This document shows, piece by piece, positions 8,400 to 15,880 of a stretch of 36,976 nt of DNA. The position numbers and the translations under genes are program-made. Numbering within the stretch: the stretch's first letter is position 1; the number at the start of each line of letters is the position of its first letter. This DNA is from an uncultured Desulfobulbaceae bacterium (GTDB taxonomy: Bacteria; Desulfobacterota; Desulfobulbia; Desulfobulbales; Desulfobulbaceae), in the NCBI GenBank assembly GCA_947259225.1, contig CAMYLK010000023.1, positions 1-36,976 on the forward strand, read 5' to 3'. The notes under the pieces were generated by a model, which did not search any database, was not told the DNA's origin, and saw only the letters and a list, made by a program, of their open reading frames with translations.

Positions 8400-8503
8400 A
8401 AAAGATGCTTCAAAATTGATTTCGAGCTTTTCCAAGGTTTATTATATCTTTTTCCTGTAACATCAAATTCTTAATGTTACTTAGCAAATTAACGTAATCT
8501 TAA
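8400..8503. repeat. Fic-flanking repeat A, copy 1
   Basis: Direct repeat of 10321-10423. Conserved stretches include AAGATGCTTCA and TTCTTAATGTTACTTAGCA. GTAACAT and ATGTTAC within it form a seven-base inverted pair. Confidence 0.75.
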
Positions 8504-8591
8504 CCCCAATTCGCCACACAAAAATCATGCAATCCCTTTGCTCTACTGGAATTTGGCAGGTGTCCAGAAATTCAGCCATAAACCATTTTTT

Positions 8592-8699
8592 TCTGTGATT
8601 ATCAACTCTGTAATTAAATAAACAGAGAAAATATTTTGCCCCAGTATTGCGCAATTATGTCGATGTTACATGCAAAATAACTTTTTCCATTCTTCTTTA
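8592..8699. repeat. Fic-flanking repeat B, copy 1
   Basis: Direct repeat of 11844-11949. Conserved stretches include TCAACTCTGTAAT, TTGCGCAAT, GATGTTAC and GCAAAATAAC. It contains a perfect ATTGCGCAAT palindrome. Confidence 0.75.
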
Positions 8700-8786
8700 G
8701 GGTGCATAATTCGGGGCCAGCCCCCGATTCTTGCGGATGCGGCCAAGGAAAAAATAAATTTGTTCTATCCACAACAGCTCAGGTGA

Positions 8787-10181
8787 TTAGCGCCAATTGT
8801 CTTTCCAGGACCTAAATTCCTCCGGTAGCAGACGATAGCGGGCGATATTTCCTTCGTGCAAACTTCCAAGCTCGGTTTCGACAATCTCAATAAAGCGGGC
8901 ACGGTCGTCAGCACCGATTTCCTGTTTTGCTTTTCGAGCAATCCAGCCAGCCGCCTCCTTTTTATCAAAACCTTCATGAATCACAGTGGTCACATAATCG
9001 ATTATTTCTCTTCTATATTTCATGCGAAAAGGATCCGGGTCGCCCAGGGATTGCCGAACTGCAGAATATCGGGAACAGGAGCGTTTGTAAGCCCAAACAA
9101 AAATATCTCGCAGCAATTCTATACGGTTGAGTTCATACACCGCAACAATTCCATCAATATACGCCTTGTCAGGAACATCGACAAAGGAGAGTGGGCACAG
9201 GTTGCCGCGGATCAAGGGGATATTTGCACTCAGTCGCGAAACCCGTTTGTTAACATCCTCAAAGGGTTGCAGATAAGGCAGGTGCACCAGAACAAAAAAA
9301 GCCTGTTCGAAAGGATCATTGATCCCGGTCGCCTTTGTGAGAATTTGCCGGAAACATTCTTCGATCAACTGCGGTATTTCAAGGGGATGATATACCGTAC
9401 CGCCAATGCCGACAGGAATAGAACGCAATCTGCCACAGGCCTGAGGATCGGCAAGAAGATTATCAGATAACAGAGCATGCAAATTGCATATTGTGAATTG
9501 ATTCAGACCTGTCGCCGGCGCCTGACCTACCAGGAATTCTATGGCCGCCTTATGGTTCAGGAGCATCTGTGCCTCTCGTTTATCTTTGCCGGCAGCCTCT
9601 TCTCCCAGTTCCAACAATCGCTCAGTTTCAAGCAGCGAGTAGGTATTTCCTTCCAGGCGGCTGGAATTCCAGGAGAGATCGATCAACAGCCGATTAAAAA
9701 TTTTCAGCGCATAGGTCCCGGCCGGTTGTTCTCCTGCGGGGGAGCGACCTATTTCGGCAAGTTGACGGCGAATTCTTTCCGGAAGATAAAAGGTGGTGTT
9801 CGGATGGTAAGCGTCAAGAAAATCACGATGATATCCAACCGGGCTGCGATTCTGGATCGGCTGGCGGACAGCCCGCTTGATTTCCTCACTCTCTTGGGAG
9901 ATCGGCACATAAAGTTCGCCACGTATTTCTCCTTTTACGGGAGGCAGGGTGCCGGCGATTTTACCTGTAATTTTCGGCAACAGGTATCGACTGGCTCTGG
10001 CCCGCCCCTCTATTATTAACCGATTCTGTTCAACAAGCAGGGACAGATGGCGCTGCAAGGTTCGGCGCGGTACCATACCGCCCAACTCTTCAATAATCTC
10101 GCCTAGGCTTGCCCCTTCAGAAAAACCTGCAACAACCTGGAGAATTTTGTCCAGCTCATCTTGTGAAATACGTTTTGGCAT
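8787..10181 (-). CDS. Fic2: winged-helix-Fic protein with substituted active site
   Basis: A 464-residue protein. Residues 1-70 look like a winged helix-turn-helix (GASLGEIIEELGG then PRRTLQRHLSLLVEQNRL). The Fic core follows, with an inhibitory-type motif SSRLEG at 173-178. The catalytic loop reads QPFEDVNKR at 305-313: the catalytic histidine is glutamine and the first glycine of GN(G/K)R is valine. Canonical nucleotide transfer is therefore not expected. A QPF-type loop recurs in some Fic subfamilies as far as I recall, so this may be a natural variant rather than decay; the frame is intact over its whole length. The start ATG adjoins a perfect 39-bp palindrome. Likely a DNA-binding Fic regulator, by inference. 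Confidence 0.88.
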   Translation of the reverse strand: MPKRISQDELDKILQVVAGFSEGASLGEIIEELGGMVPRRTLQRHLSLLVEQNRLIIEGRARASRYLLPKITGKIAGTLPPVKGEIRGELYVPISQESEEIKRAVRQPIQNRSPVGYHRDFLDAYHPNTTFYLPERIRRQLAEIGRSPAGEQPAGTYALKIFNRLLIDLSWNSSRLEGNTYSLLETERLLELGEEAAGKDKREAQMLLNHKAAIEFLVGQAPATGLNQFTICNLHALLSDNLLADPQACGRLRSIPVGIGGTVYHPLEIPQLIEECFRQILTKATGINDPFEQAFFVLVHLPYLQPFEDVNKRVSRLSANIPLIRGNLCPLSFVDVPDKAYIDGIVAVYELNRIELLRDIFVWAYKRSCSRYSAVRQSLGDPDPFRMKYRREIIDYVTTVIHEGFDKKEAAGWIARKAKQEIGADDRARFIEIVETELGSLHEGNIARYRLLPEEFRSWKDNWR

Positions 10182-10183
10182 AG

Positions 10184-10222
10184 TTTATTATGGCGCGATT
10201 TTAAAAATCGCGCCATAATAAA
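10184..10222. promoter_or_regulatory. Perfect 39-bp palindrome at the Fic2 start
   Basis: Two perfect 19-base arms around a single central base (10203). The arms contain TGGCGCGATTTT. It ends two bases before the Fic2 ATG, leaving no room for a normal Shine-Dalgarno. Best read as an operator bound by a dimer, most simply by the winged-helix domain of Fic2 itself. Confidence 0.8.
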
Positions 10223-10231
10223 TTATCTTTT

Positions 10232-10256
10232 TGGCGCAATTATCTAAATTGCGCCA
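10232..10256. promoter_or_regulatory. Second palindrome of the Fic2 operator array
   Basis: TGGCGCAATT and AATTGCGCCA arms of ten bases around a five-base centre. It shares the half-site TGGCGCRATT with the 39-bp palindrome. A third, imperfect version (GGCGCAATTCACGAATCGC) is at about 10265-10283. Confidence 0.75.
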
Positions 10257-10320
10257 CTTTATCCGGCGCAATTCACGAATCGCAAAGGAGTAAAGATAGT
10301 GGCAAGATGACAAAGGAACT

Positions 10321-10423
10321 CAAGATGCTTCACAAACTGATTACGGGCTTGTCCATGGTTCATTAAAACTTTTTTCTGCAACATCATATTCTTAATGTTA
10401 CTTAGCAGATTAAAGTTATCTTA
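10321..10423. repeat. Fic-flanking repeat A, copy 2
   Basis: Direct repeat of 8400-8503. It lies between the Fic2 operator array and the 3' end of Fic3. Unlike copy 1, it is not followed by block B; the Fic3 gene intervenes. Confidence 0.75.
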
Positions 10424-10512
10424 CGCCGCTATCGTAAGTTTGGTCCGGCAACTCAATGGAAGGATGACTTATACACGGGCAAAACAATGGCAAGGGCTAT
10501 TATTCTCTCATA

Positions 10513-11730
10513 TCAGGTTGCCAGGGCAGGATACAGATCGGGGAACAGGTGACCGGCAACATGGGTCGGGAAGCTCATCCTTACCGGTCCTTTTGGCGTG
10601 TCGGACACCAAGAGCCCTTCATCCAGCAGCTGCCGCAGAAGCTCGCGACCGGTACGCTCGGCCCTGCCGGAAACACGAACGATGTTCCCGCGACCTATTT
10701 CGCCTCGCAGGAGTGCTTCTTGCAGCATATACGCAGCCTCCGGTTTAAGAGATTGGTATTCCGATTTTGGTCCGGGAATAAGTTTGGCGCCACGCATGGA
10801 AACATAGCCGCTGATACGATCAAGGAGGCTGTCGAGCTTCAGCAGGTCCTGCATGAACGCGATCTGGTCCAGGCAGACCTCCAGAAAAAAACGGCAGAAC
10901 GAAGTAAGACCTTTGTTGGAGAGGTTCCCCCGGCCATAATAATCGTTGTAGCGATGGGCATCAGCACCACTCAGCGCGGCCATGTACTCGTTCCGTTGCC
11001 TGGCAAGGCCGCGGCTGACGTTCCAGAGGCCATAGCCGAACAGCGGCAGGCGCAGGAAACAGGCATCGGTGTAGAGCCGGGTGACCCGGCCATTGCCGTC
11101 GAGAAAGGGATGGATCCACATCAGGCGGTGATGGGACGAGGCTATGGCGATAAGCGGCATAACTCCATGGTATTTGCCTGGGGCGTATGCCGCACCAAAG
11201 CGACTGAGGAACGACGGAAGATGTTCCCAGGACGGCCCGACATGCCGACCCACGATTACCTCCCGCTGCCGAAATTCGCCGGGCCTGACTTCAACTTGCT
11301 CACCGGTATCTTTATCTCTTACCCGGCGCAGTTCATCCGGAAGCTGCTCATAAAAAAAGCGATGCAGCCAACTTATAAAATCGCAGTCCGCGATATTGAG
11401 GGCGGAAGTTTCATGGAGACGGGCCTCAACCGCCCGCTGGCAGTTGATATGAGAGAGGCTTTCCTTCTGCAGATCTCGCTTGGCGGGATCTGTGGCATAG
11501 TCCTGCCGCATGGCGCGTTCAATATCGACCGGGTGGGTACTGTGCCCCTCAATGAGGTTTGAATAATAACTGTTGATTAGGCGCAGGAGTTCAATAACCG
11601 CCTGTTGCGTGATTGGGTGCAACTGGCCGCCAAGGACTGAAGAACTGCTGACAACCTCTCGGGCCAGGTCTTCCAAATCGGGCGCTCCGCTGGGCAGAAG
11701 CGGTTCCATTTCTGAGGGATTTCGATACAT
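10513..11730 (-). CDS. Fic3: canonical Fic protein with C-terminal helix-turn-helix
   Basis: A 405-residue Fic protein. Residues 57-62 (SNLIEG) form the class II inhibitory motif. The catalytic loop HPFLDGNGRVTR is complete at 207-218, and the surrounding fold segments (YHGVMPLIAIASSHHRLMWI before it) are typical. The C-terminal 90 residues (LQEALLRGEIGRGNIVRVSG then GRELLRQLLDEGLL) resemble a winged helix. It should be an autoinhibited AMP-transferring enzyme. The gene sits exactly between repeat A copy 2 and repeat B copy 2, in a spot where copy 1 of the module has only about 90 bases. This suggests it was inserted as a unit or lost from the other copy. Confidence 0.92.
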   Translation of the reverse strand: MYRNPSEMEPLLPSGAPDLEDLAREVVSSSSVLGGQLHPITQQAVIELLRLINSYYSNLIEGHSTHPVDIERAMRQDYATDPAKRDLQKESLSHINCQRAVEARLHETSALNIADCDFISWLHRFFYEQLPDELRRVRDKDTGEQVEVRPGEFRQREVIVGRHVGPSWEHLPSFLSRFGAAYAPGKYHGVMPLIAIASSHHRLMWIHPFLDGNGRVTRLYTDACFLRLPLFGYGLWNVSRGLARQRNEYMAALSGADAHRYNDYYGRGNLSNKGLTSFCRFFLEVCLDQIAFMQDLLKLDSLLDRISGYVSMRGAKLIPGPKSEYQSLKPEAAYMLQEALLRGEIGRGNIVRVSGRAERTGRELLRQLLDEGLLVSDTPKGPVRMSFPTHVAGHLFPDLYPALAT

Positions 11731-12161
11731 TTTGCCGATCTTTTTACCTCTTTTTACCTACTACTAACATGCTAACATCAGTAATAATTTTGTCAAACAA
11801 TATCTATTCTTTTTTATTTTTTTGCCGATTTTTCTGCCGATAACTGATGATTCTCAACTCTGTAATAAAAAAAGTTAAAATAATTCAGTTCCATTTTGCG
11901 CAATCCTGTTGATGTTACTAGCAAAATAACAGCTGTCATTCTTCTCCAAGAAAAAACATTTTTATCCGCTCCAATAGGTCATCCCCCCAGGAAATATAAA
12001 GGTAGAGAAGAATAATTCCGTCCAACGTAGTGGGATTAGAGGTCATACGATGCAACATTTCATCCATTCCCGCCATTCCGGGCGGACTACCCGGCTGATA
12101 CTGTAGATATTCATCAGTGTAGTTACGGAACTCTTATTTCATCATCACAGGAGGAAGCTTA
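11731..12161. other. Intergenic region with repeat B copy 2
   Basis: No gene is seen. It holds the divergent promoter regions of Fic3 and the AlpA-like gene, repeat B copy 2, and a small CCGCC/GGCGG stem near 12077-12092. Confidence 0.5.
11844..11949. repeat. Fic-flanking repeat B, copy 2
   Basis: Direct repeat of 8592-8699, about 110 bases upstream of the Fic3 start. It retains TTGCGCAA at 11896-11903 and GATGTTAC followed by TAGCAAAATAAC. Confidence 0.75.
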
Positions 12162-12434
12162 ATGGAACAATCTGTCTTGAAAAACACCCTGCCGGAAACC
12201 GGTTTTCTGCGTCTGGCCAACATCATCGGCGATGCAAAGGCAAGTCCGCCCATCCCGGCCATTATTCCGGTTTCAAAAAGCACCTGGTGGGCAGGCGTAA
12301 AATCCGGCCGTTATCCAAAATCGATAAAATTGGGTCCCAGAATTACAGCCTGGCGCGTAGAGGATATCCGCGAACTCATCCAAAATAGTCCAGAAGCCGT
12401 CCGTGGAACCGGAAGAGAGGGAGAAGAGGAATAG
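12162..12434 (+). CDS. AlpA-family helix-turn-helix regulator
   Basis: A 90-residue protein with the AlpA pattern: FLRLANIIG, then a recognition helix in VSKSTWWAGVKSGRYPKSIK, then LGPRITAWRVEDIRELI. An insertion (KASPPIPAIIP) separates the two helices, as in many island-borne homologues. AGGAGG precedes the ATG at good spacing. It opens a same-strand run with the replication protein (eight bases to the next ATG), which is the usual order in integrative elements where AlpA-like proteins control excision and replication genes. Confidence 0.85.
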   Translation: MEQSVLKNTLPETGFLRLANIIGDAKASPPIPAIIPVSKSTWWAGVKSGRYPKSIKLGPRITAWRVEDIRELIQNSPEAVRGTGREGEEE

Positions 12435-12442
12435 AGCAACTT

Positions 12443-13411
12443 ATGGACTGGATCAAAGTCGTGTGCAATATCCTCGACAACCGGAAAATCAAAATGATCC
12501 GCAAGGGACCGGAAGGAGACACCATTGTCCTGCTCTGGATCCTGATGCTTATTGAAGGCGGCAAATGCAACCGGGGAGGATATCTTATGATTTCTGACAA
12601 TCGATCTTATACTCCGGACACCATCAGCATGGTAACGGACATCCCTCTGCCCACTGTCCAACTCGGACTGGCTATCTTTCTGGAACTGGAAATGATTGAC
12701 AATCGGGATGGGGCTATCTTTATCAAGAACTGGTGGAAATATCAGAGCGAAGACAAACTTGCAGTGCGAAGGGAAAATGACAGGCTCCGGCAGCAGCGGC
12801 ACCGTAATAAACAGCGGACCGGAATACTCGCCCTTCCCAAACCCGAAAAGATGTCACGTGACAGTCACGTTACCCTGTCACGTGACGTCACGCAGGAGAA
12901 CAAAGAAGAAAAGAATAGAAAAGAAACAACAACAGACATCCGGTTGTTGTTTGCTGAAACACCTCTGGAAAATATCAGTGAAAAGGAATTGAAGAATCTG
13001 CAAAAACGATACGGTCTGGAGCAACTGCTGAAAGCTGCTGATATTGCTGCTGAGACCTGGCGGCGCAATCGTGAGAACCTGCACAATCCTGCCGGCTATC
13101 TCAACTCGCTGTGCACTTCCTTAATCGTACCGGAATGGTACGTTCCCTTTTCCGAACGGATGCGGATAGCAGAAGAATCGAATCAACAAAGAAAATCAAA
13201 AAAGGAGGAACAGGCTGCACAAGCGGCATTGGAAGAAAAGGATTCTGCAGCCAGTGAGGCATTTTGGGCTTCTTTGGATGAAGAAAAGCGCGAGGAGTAT
13301 CTCACCAGAGCGCTTGCCGACCTGCCGGCAGGCATACAACTAGGTAAGACTGTTTCCCTGCATATGGCGAAATCACTTGCCTGGACAGAAGCGCAGGCCG
13401 GAAAAAAATAG
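12443..13411 (+). CDS. Phage-type replisome organiser protein
   Basis: A 322-residue protein. Residues 1-110 match the phage replisome-organiser N-terminal domain (MDWIKVVCNILDNRKIKMI, GDTIVLLWILMLIEGG, then FIKNWWKYQSEDKL). A basic linker (RLRQQRHRNKQR) follows. The C-terminal half is charged and helical, with repeats of Glu, Lys and Ala and a coiled-coil-like segment near residues 245-275. Proteins of this family bind a replication origin and load the helicase. Lies directly after the AlpA-like gene. The hairpin-rich DNA just downstream is a candidate for its target. Confidence 0.8.
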   Translation: MDWIKVVCNILDNRKIKMIRKGPEGDTIVLLWILMLIEGGKCNRGGYLMISDNRSYTPDTISMVTDIPLPTVQLGLAIFLELEMIDNRDGAIFIKNWWKYQSEDKLAVRRENDRLRQQRHRNKQRTGILALPKPEKMSRDSHVTLSRDVTQENKEEKNRKETTTDIRLLFAETPLENISEKELKNLQKRYGLEQLLKAADIAAETWRRNRENLHNPAGYLNSLCTSLIVPEWYVPFSERMRIAEESNQQRKSKKEEQAAQAALEEKDSAASEAFWASLDEEKREEYLTRALADLPAGIQLGKTVSLHMAKSLAWTEAQAGKK

Positions 13412-13691
13412 AGTATGGCGCTGGCCTGTCTGCACATCGCTAAAAAGAATAAAGCAAATCTGTAAAGGACATTGTCCCTCACAGATTTTCGCGCTGAAGC
13501 GCGAGGCGGAAATGGAGGGTTATGAAGTTGTCGCCCGATCTTTCCAGGAGTTGACCGAACCTTGCAGGTGCCGCCATTGGTTACCGAGGCCTTCATTTCC
13601 GCGCTGTGTCAGCCTCTGCCGACACAGCGCGGAAAGAACAACATCAGCTGCTTTGCCGCGTTTCACGCGACAAAGCGAGGAGGACAGATAT
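13412..13691. other. Hairpin-rich intergenic region
   Basis: A frame stays open here but does not look like coding sequence. Three stem-loops follow one another: CGCGC-TGAA-GCGCG at 13490-13503, a perfect 15-bp stem with a ten-base loop at 13596-13635, and a CTTTG/CAAAG stem extended by CGCG at 13651-13675. The last ends just before the Shine-Dalgarno of the next gene. Confidence 0.6.
13596..13635. promoter_or_regulatory. Perfect 15-bp stem-loop
   Basis: TTTCCGCGCTGTGTC and GACACAGCGCGGAAA arms around AGCCTCTGCC. No T-run follows on either strand, so it is not a typical terminator. It could be a protein-binding site, an origin or transfer structure, or a translational control element. Confidence 0.7.
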
Positions 13692-14075
13692 ATGAATCAA
13701 GACAAGGAGACAATTGATGCGCAAAAGAAAGCTAAACGTATCCGCACTCTCAGGATTAGAGCACAAAGGGGGGAAGACAGACATATGAAACAAGATAAGG
13801 AAACATTTGATGCGCAAAAGGAAGTTAAACGAATCCGTACTCTCAGGATCAGAGCACGACGACAGCGTTACCGCAAGAGCCGCCTCGACAGGTACCGGGC
13901 CGAGCTGGTGGCCATGAGAAGGGCCGGAGCCTCCTGTGGCGATCTTGCTTTCTGGCTGCGGATCACTCATCGCTGCATAATCAACCGCAGTTCTATCGAC
14001 CGGTATCTGAGAAAGCTGCCGGAGTTGAACAGCGAAAGGGTGAAAACTGACCAGCATACTAACCAGACAGAGTAA
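13692..14075 (+). CDS. Basic protein with an internal tandem duplication
   Basis: A 127-residue, highly basic protein of no recognised family. The first 31 residues (MNQDKETIDAQKKAKRIR and so on) are repeated in diverged form as residues 32 onward (MKQDKETFDAQKEVKRIR). The DNA repeat is 93 bases, about 86 percent identical, and includes the start codon and ribosome binding site, so an internal start at 13785 is also possible. The C-terminal 75 residues are Arg-rich, with FWLRITHRCIINRSSIDRYL resembling a helix-turn-helix. It precedes the recombinase gene by six bases and may be a DNA-binding partner of it; this is inference. Confidence 0.7.
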   Translation: MNQDKETIDAQKKAKRIRTLRIRAQRGEDRHMKQDKETFDAQKEVKRIRTLRIRARRQRYRKSRLDRYRAELVAMRRAGASCGDLAFWLRITHRCIINRSSIDRYLRKLPELNSERVKTDQHTNQTE

Positions 14076-14081
14076 AAAAAC

Positions 14082-14972
14082 ATGCCACGCTTTCGATCAG
14101 CCAAATCACAGGCCGAACATGCTGTTTCCTGTAAAATTGCTCTCGGCCAGGGGCGTCATGACAACCGGGATGATGGCCGGATTCACAGCCTTGGTACTGC
14201 CCGGGGTTACGAACAGGCGCTCAAAGGTTTTGCCGAATATATTCAGGACCATCGCCTAGGGGATCTGGACAGCGCAACTGTCAAGGAGGCAGAACAATAT
14301 CTGACCGAACGTGCCGGTATGGTGGCGCAGAAAACCCTTGATCTCGACCGCCAGGCGATCCAGATGCATTTGGGCATCCACCTCGAAGTCGTAAAAAGCG
14401 AACTGGAGACTTGCCTTACAACCCGGAGCTATACCGCGGACCAGGTCGAACGAATTGCCTCTGCCCAATCCGACCGGAACAGTATGGCCACTCAGATTGC
14501 CTATGATGCAGGTTTGCGAGCCCATGAACTGTTGACACTGCGGCCGGCTGAAGAGCGACAGGCTTCCACCCACAGGCAATGGAGCGAAGACCGTTTCACC
14601 GGTCGCGCTGGTGAGCGTTACACGGTGGAAGGAAAAGGAGGATTGGTACGGGAGGTCATGATCTCGAAGCACTTGTCTGATCGTCTGGAGGAAAAACGAT
14701 TTACAGAACCGAAACAGGTTGCCGACCGGGGTGTGAACTACACCCAGCATTACGATATTGGCGGCGGCCAGGCATGGAGCCAGAGCTTTTCTGCAGCCAG
14801 CAAAAGGGAACTTGGCTTTTCCAATGGCGCCCATGGCCTGCGGCACAGTTATGTTCAGGAACGAATGGAAGAGCTGCAAAGCCGCGGCATGAAATATGAA
14901 GAGGCAAAGGGAACGGTTGCCCAGGAGGTAGGACATTTTGCCAAGGATACCACAGAGGCTTATCTCAGATGA
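14082..14972 (+). CDS. Tyrosine recombinase (second, internal)
   Basis: A 296-residue site-specific tyrosine recombinase. The catalytic set is visible: Arg146 in DAGLRAHELL, a candidate Lys185 in EGKGG, His251-x-x-Arg254 in HGLRHSY, His285 in VGHFAKD and nucleophile Tyr294 in EAYLR. Residues 35-100 form the SAM-like core-binding domain. It lacks the DUF4102 domain of the P4 integrase and ends immediately after the catalytic tyrosine. Its stop overlaps the next start as ATGA. It lies centrally rather than at an element end, so it may resolve multimers, invert a segment or belong to an older element. Confidence 0.85.
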   Translation: MPRFRSAKSQAEHAVSCKIALGQGRHDNRDDGRIHSLGTARGYEQALKGFAEYIQDHRLGDLDSATVKEAEQYLTERAGMVAQKTLDLDRQAIQMHLGIHLEVVKSELETCLTTRSYTADQVERIASAQSDRNSMATQIAYDAGLRAHELLTLRPAEERQASTHRQWSEDRFTGRAGERYTVEGKGGLVREVMISKHLSDRLEEKRFTEPKQVADRGVNYTQHYDIGGGQAWSQSFSAASKRELGFSNGAHGLRHSYVQERMEELQSRGMKYEEAKGTVAQEVGHFAKDTTEAYLR

Positions 14973-15556
14973 AGTTTGTAAGAATCATTTTCGCTGCAGG
15001 GATAATCACAGGTTTAGTCTGGCTGAACTGGTGGGTGGTGCCCACTTTGGGTATCTTTACCATGACGTTGGATGATCCACCGCTTCCCGAAAATGGCTAT
15101 GCGATTGTTCAATTCAATGATGGAAAAGGCACAGAAGCATGTGTTCTCACCATGCTGAAATCAGGGTGGTCGATAATTGGAGAAATATGGCCTTTTGCAC
15201 TTGCCTGCCTGTTATCGGGGCTGGCGATCGGCTATCCCCTTGGAGAGCTGGCCAGACGGAAACTTGCCATCGACAATGCATCCGAGGAGGCCATCACCTT
15301 GAGCAAGGAGGTATTACAAGAAGCTCATCAAAGAGAGCTCTATGCAGAAAACACCTTGAATAAAGCGCGAGATATCCATGAAAAAACGAAACATTTGAAG
15401 GCTAAGCTCAAGTTGGATGAGCAAGAAGTTTATAGAATGAAAGTAGATGCCGATATTAAGCTGGAAGCTGCTCAGCTATTCAGGCAGAGGGCAGACTCCA
15501 TTCAAGAAGAACTGGACAAGGCCAAGGCGAAGATCCGGAGATTATCAAAAAAATAA
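14969..15556 (+). CDS. Membrane-anchored coiled-coil protein
   Basis: A 195-residue protein with two membrane spans (about residues 4-30 and 70-92) and a long, charged helical tail (about 100-195) with coiled-coil character (for example LKAKLKLDEQEVYRMK). The short region between the spans would face the periplasm. The start overlaps the recombinase stop (ATGA), so the two are translationally coupled. No family is recognised. Ends the run AlpA-like, replication protein, basic protein, recombinase, membrane protein, which is probably one operon. Confidence 0.7.
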   Translation: MKFVRIIFAAGIITGLVWLNWWVVPTLGIFTMTLDDPPLPENGYAIVQFNDGKGTEACVLTMLKSGWSIIGEIWPFALACLLSGLAIGYPLGELARRKLAIDNASEEAITLSKEVLQEAHQRELYAENTLNKARDIHEKTKHLKAKLKLDEQEVYRMKVDADIKLEAAQLFRQRADSIQEELDKAKAKIRRLSKK

Positions 15557-15844
15557 CTTTACGTGGAAATCATTGAACAAGAAGATTAGAGAACTCTTCC
15601 ACTTACACTTTATATGGAGTTACGTATATTTACGATACATCTTCTGTTCATGAAATTCTCATCAAGTCGATATTACCAGTGGTAATATTCTCCTCGCTTG
15701 TTTCGTTTCATTGAAATTATTTAATTAACTATACGAAATAAGCCTGTGTGGAACAGGTAGGGAAACCATGTGTCTTTAAATATAGCCGAGTTGCCTTAGT
15801 ACAAGGGTTGTTGGGCTTTATTATTTGATTCTGAACTATTGTCT
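15557..15844. other. Intergenic region with a palindrome
   Basis: No gene is seen. A perfect 19-bp palindrome (ATATTACCA, central G, TGGTAATAT) is at 15670-15688, about 115 bases after the preceding gene and 190 before the TetR gene. Its regulator is unknown. Confidence 0.5.
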
Positions 15845-15873
15845 TTGCAAACTGACACAGTGTCAGGTACAAT
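15845..15873 (+). promoter_or_regulatory. TetR promoter with operator in the spacer
   Basis: A plausible -35 (TTGCAA, 15845-15850) and -10 (TACAAT, 15868-15873) are 17 bases apart. The spacer contains a perfect 15-bp dyad, CTGACAC-A-GTGTCAG, at 15852-15866. Transcription would begin near 15880, right at the ATG at 15881, implying a leaderless or nearly leaderless message under self-repression. Confidence 0.7.
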
Positions 15874-15880
15874 ATACATT

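Larger units (their letters stand above)
8342..8786. other. Intergenic repeat module A1-B1 between Fic1 and Fic2
   Basis: No gene is seen. Block A1 (about 8400-8503) is roughly 80 percent identical by eye to 10321-10423. Block B1 (about 8592-8699) is about 75 percent identical to 11844-11949. Both blocks carry the motif ATGTTAC followed by (T)AGCAAA or ATGCAAA. B1 includes the palindrome ATTGCGCAAT at 8646-8655. A GC-rich stem TCGGGG/CCCCGA lies at 8711-8727. Confidence 0.7.

Noticed and set aside
13377..13691. N-terminal extension of the basic protein through the hairpin region
   Set aside because: The extension would run through three stem-loops, is rich in Cys, Arg and Ser as in non-coding translations, and a strong GAGGAGG precedes ATG 13692.
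15839..15880. Upstream TTG start for the TetR gene
   Set aside because: It would place the promoter and the perfect dyad within the coding sequence, and no ribosome binding site is seen.
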